Positions 61,388 to 64,000 of a stretch of DNA of 64,000 nucleotides are shown here, one piece after another. How positions within the stretch are numbered: the first letter of the stretch is position 1; every line of letters starts with the position of its first letter. Both the position numbers and the translations under genes were made by a program. The stretch is from contig NZ_AP025281.1 in assembly GCF_024347195.1 (NCBI RefSeq), positions 2,666,001 through 2,730,000 on the forward strand, written 5' to 3'. This DNA is from Aliamphritea hakodatensis. GTDB lineage: Bacteria; Pseudomonadota; Gammaproteobacteria; Pseudomonadales; Balneatricaceae. The notes under the pieces are model-generated. The model had not been told where the DNA came from. It ran no database searches and worked only from the letters and a program-made list of their open reading frames with translations.

Positions 61388-61771
61388 TCACTGATCTGAC
61401 CAGACAGCAAACTCATTGCCACAGGGCTCTTTAAAATGAAAACGCCGGCCACCGGGAAACTCAAATACAGCTCGGGATACCGTTCCCCCGGCCTGCTCAA
61501 CCGCCTGCTGAGTTGCCGCCAGATCCTGACTGTAGAACACTATAAGTACGGCACCGGCATCCGCATCCGAAGATGCGTCTGCCCGGTAAAAGCCCCCTTC
61601 CACACTGCTGGTATGCGGCTCCTTAAAGGCACAATAATCTGGCCCATAATCCACAAAGGTCCAGCCAAACACCTGGCCGAAAAACGCTTTTGTCAGCGCC
61701 GGATCACGGGACGGAAACTCCAGATAATTGATACTCCCGTGACGCGGCCCTGGTAAAGTCTCGCTACTCAT
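61388..61771 (-). CDS. VOC (glyoxalase-like) family protein
   Basis: 127 aa from the ATG at 61771, preceded by GGGAGG. NYLEFPSRDPALTKAFFGQVFGWTFVDYG, and RFHFKEPCGNEFAVWSDQ at the end: one vicinal oxygen chelate domain with metal-ligand positions. Substrate unknown. Confidence 0.85.
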   Translation of the reverse strand: MSSETLPGPRHGSINYLEFPSRDPALTKAFFGQVFGWTFVDYGPDYCAFKEPHTSSVEGGFYRADASSDADAGAVLIVFYSQDLAATQQAVEQAGGTVSRAVFEFPGGRRFHFKEPCGNEFAVWSDQ

Positions 61772-61877
61772 ACAACCTCCCTGATAACCCTTGTTATGAA
61801 ACACTTAACTTCAGACTAGCAAAACAATTCGGGACGGTATACGGTGCTTACAACTCATTAATCTCTGACAGGAAATT

Positions 61878-62726
61878 ATGAATAAAAGCATTCTGATTAC
61901 CGGCTGTTCAACGGGTATTGGCTACTATGTAGCAAAACATCTCAGCCAGCGTGGCTATCAGGTATTTGCCACCGCCCGTAAAGCTGAAGACGTCGCCCGC
62001 CTGAATAACGAAGGGCTAAACAGCTTCCAGCTTGACCTGGATAACTCCGAATCTATTCAGCTGGCAACCGACTGGGTGCTGGAACAGACCCACGGTAAAC
62101 TCTTTGCCCTGTTCAATAACGGTGCTTATGGCCAGCCCGGTGCAATCGAGGACCTCAGCCGTGAAGTGCTGAGAGAACAGCTGGAGACAAATCTGCTGGG
62201 CTGGCACGAGCTTACCTGCAAGCTGTTACCGGTAATGCGCCGCCAGGGAGAAGGCCGAATCATTCAGAACAGCTCGGTGCTCGGTTTAATCACCATGAAG
62301 TTCCGCGGTGCCTACAACACCAGCAAGTTCGCACTGGAAGGTTACAGCGATACCCTTAGGCAGGAGCTGGACGGCACCGGTATATACGTCTCACTGATAG
62401 AGCCGGGCCCGGTACGCAGCGAGTTTCGCGCCAATGCCTATGCCAAATTCCAGGCCAATATAAACATTGAAAACAGCCCTTTCCGCAGAACCTACGAGGG
62501 CGTTGTCAGCCGGCTGAGCAATGCTGACCCGCAAAAAGAAGATCCCTTTACACTCGGACCGGAAGCCGTACTGAAACGCGTCATCCACGCACTGGAAAGC
62601 AAACGTCCGCAACCGCGCTATTACGTTACCACCCCCACTTACCTGCTGGGCTGGCTGAAACGTTTCGTTTCCACCCGGGTACTGGACAGAATACTGATCA
62701 GGGCATCCGGTTCAGAAAACTCATAA
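61878..62726 (+). CDS. Short-chain dehydrogenase/reductase
   Basis: 282 aa. Cofactor motif ITGCSTGIGYYVAKHL, NNGAYGQPG, catalytic NSSVLG, YNTSKFALEG (Tyr-x3-Lys). Membrane-associated C-terminal extension of about 60 residues. Substrate unknown; followed by the ABM gene on the same strand. Confidence 0.88.
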   Translation: MNKSILITGCSTGIGYYVAKHLSQRGYQVFATARKAEDVARLNNEGLNSFQLDLDNSESIQLATDWVLEQTHGKLFALFNNGAYGQPGAIEDLSREVLREQLETNLLGWHELTCKLLPVMRRQGEGRIIQNSSVLGLITMKFRGAYNTSKFALEGYSDTLRQELDGTGIYVSLIEPGPVRSEFRANAYAKFQANINIENSPFRRTYEGVVSRLSNADPQKEDPFTLGPEAVLKRVIHALESKRPQPRYYVTTPTYLLGWLKRFVSTRVLDRILIRASGSENS

Positions 62727-62758
62727 CCCCCGGACAAAACACATCAGGAGCCACCGCA

Positions 62759-63061
62759 ATGTACGCCGTTATTTTCCGCGCCAAAGCCGCCAGACAGGAT
62801 CAGGCATACAGTGATACCGTTGCCCGGATGCGGGAACTGGCCTTTGAACAATACGGCTGTCTGGAATTTGTCGCTGTCACCGAAGGAGATGATGAGATTG
62901 CCATTTCATACTGGCCGGACGAAGCGGCGGTTTTGCGCTGGAAACAGGATCAGGAGCACAGCCTTGCACAGCAGTATGGCCGGGAAAAATGGTATAAGAG
63001 CTACCGGGTCGATGTTGTGGAAGTAAAACGCAGTTATGCCTTTAATCCACCGCAGGAATAA
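62759..63061 (+). CDS. Antibiotic biosynthesis monooxygenase-like (ABM) protein
   Basis: 100 aa ferredoxin-like fold: MYAVIFRAKAARQDQAYSDTVARMRELAFEQYGCLEFVAVTEGDDEIAISYWPDEAAVLRW. CAGGAG precedes the ATG. Small dimeric ABM proteins; function unknown. Confidence 0.83.
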   Translation: MYAVIFRAKAARQDQAYSDTVARMRELAFEQYGCLEFVAVTEGDDEIAISYWPDEAAVLRWKQDQEHSLAQQYGREKWYKSYRVDVVEVKRSYAFNPPQE

Positions 63062-63106
63062 CCACAGGCAGGGTCGCCAGCGCGGCCCTGCAGTCAGAAC
63101 CGCCGC

Positions 63107-63547
63107 TTATGCCAGATCACTCATCTGGGTAGCAATCGCGTTCTTGATGCCGGTCAGGGTATTACGGCTGTGTAATTCAGCATCGCTCACCTGTTCGGCA
63201 TCATTCTCGTTACGGGCATTTTCAAAGTAACACAGGGTAGGTTCGAAGCCCTCTGCTTCCTGCTCATCCAACTGCACATACGCACAGATAATCAGCAAGT
63301 CCCCTTTATTCGCTTTGTGTGCTGCCGCACCGTTTACAGAAATGATGCCGCTGTTATCTTCAGCGCGGATCGCATAGGTACTGAAACGTTCGCCGTTATT
63401 AATGTTATAGATGTGTATCTGTTCATATTCGCGAATGCCGGAGCTGTCCAGCAGCTTACCGTCGATGGCACAGGAGCCTTCATAATGCAGTTCGGCATGG
63501 GTAGCAGTGACCCGGTGAAGTTTTGCTTTCAGAAATGTTTGCAACAT
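63107..63547 (-). CDS. panD: Aspartate 1-decarboxylase
   Basis: 146 aa. Self-cleavage site in LHYEGSCAIDG (Gly-Ser, giving the pyruvoyl cofactor). IREYEQIHIYNINNGERFSTYAI, NGAAAHKANKGDLLIICAY follow. Makes beta-alanine for pantothenate. The C terminus runs longer than in E. coli (126 aa). Confidence 0.94.
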   Translation of the reverse strand: MLQTFLKAKLHRVTATHAELHYEGSCAIDGKLLDSSGIREYEQIHIYNINNGERFSTYAIRAEDNSGIISVNGAAAHKANKGDLLIICAYVQLDEQEAEGFEPTLCYFENARNENDAEQVSDAELHSRNTLTGIKNAIATQMSDLA

Positions 63548-64000
63548 AGATACAACCTTAATCTTGCGCCACAGAATGTCTCTGCGGCTTTCCCAGGAAC
63601 AGCCTGATTTCAGAACTGTTCATCTAAAGTCGTGTCTGCGCCCGCACCGGTTCAGAACCCTCTGATCTGTTCTGGCACGATAAACGAACGCCGACAGACC
63701 TGCCCAATAAGTGCCGCCAGGCAACACTTCTTCACCGTCCGAAAACCGGACAGCGGTACTTCCGGCGCTGATTGTAACAGCTGAAAAAGGGAATAAAAGC
63801 GCTAATTTGTCGCTAAAAATCAACATATTGAACCATTATTCGGATTAGCGACGCATAAGCAATACCCACCCCACCAGCAATAAAATTCAAGTTGTTTTAA
63901 CCTTACTTTAATTTCATTCATTTTAACCTGAGTCGAAATCACCCAGCAGCTCACCAGAAGCCCCTAGAATAAACGCCTTTATCGACACGCAGTAACGGAA
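63548..64000. other. Right-edge intergenic region
   Basis: 450 bp, AT-rich towards the right end. A 68-aa minus-strand frame (63620-63826) has no ribosome site and no family and is not called. A TAGAAT box near 63965 may belong to a promoter for a gene beyond the edge. Confidence 0.35.

Noticed and set aside
63620..63826. 68-aa minus-strand frame near the right edge
   Set aside because: No ribosome site, mixed composition, no family; likely chance.

Overview
The window is about 50% GC chromosomal DNA of a marine-type gammaproteobacterium. An Oceanospirillaceae-like host is an inference, based on the gene content: a yceD-rpmF-plsX-fabDG-acpP-fabF-pabC-mltG-tmk-holB-pilZ-tatD cluster, uvrC-pgsA followed by tRNA-Gly/Cys/Leu, a tusDCBE operon, several chemoreceptors, NsrR, and a ydiJ-type 2-hydroxyacid dehydrogenase.

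Positions 1 to about 12.1 kb are the early and lysogeny half of a lambdoid-type prophage; its late and structural genes, if present, lie beyond the left edge. A cI-like repressor (plus strand, 3122) and a YdaS/Cro-like gene (minus strand, 3024) diverge from a shared control region. The minus-strand early operon runs ash-like gene, replication protein, RuvC-like resolvase, then a possible late regulator, and ends near an AT-rich AAA-type ATPase cut by the left edge. The plus-strand early operon (5745-11158) runs LuxR-type HTH gene, small proteins, single-stranded DNA-binding protein, cytosine DNA methyltransferase, DUF4224 protein, tyrosine integrase. A minus-strand, AT-rich, membrane-anchored cargo gene (11195-11944) lies between the integrase and the tRNA-Leu gene, the probable integration target (leuZ position).

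The phage part holds the most interesting structure. Three copies of a 13-bp dyad (CTACC-N3-GGTAG type) lie at the repressor/cro promoters and three more at the plus-strand early promoter, matching the OR/OL logic of lambda. Both divergent promoters place the predicted transcription start on the A of the ATG, so cI and cro mRNAs look leaderless. Inside the replication gene are six near-palindromic iterons, the first five at exact 23-bp spacing. This spacing is not a multiple of three, so the repeat is kept at the DNA level in changing reading frames: a probable replication origin inside the initiator gene.

Positions 12.1-16.6 kb hold the tRNA operon, pgsA, uvrC and two poorly known genes. From 16.7 to 25.5 kb come two beta-hydroxyacid dehydrogenases, thioredoxin-fold proteins, mtnN, truC, a Bax-inhibitor-1 protein, the tusDCBE sulfur relay and a hydroxypyruvate isomerase. 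From 25.5 to 30.3 kb come CheW, an Aer-like receptor, yjbQ, an EamA transporter and a LysR regulator. From 30.4 to 40.7 kb is the fatty-acid cluster, all on the minus strand. From 40.9 to 64 kb are mixed housekeeping genes (maf, sppA-like, a HAD phosphatase, nsrR, rraA, ydiJ), a second chemoreceptor, a voltage-gated ion channel, a RelE-type toxin with a broken antitoxin, an M50 membrane protease, flavin enzymes and panD.

All assignments come from reading the sequence and translations; no database search was made.
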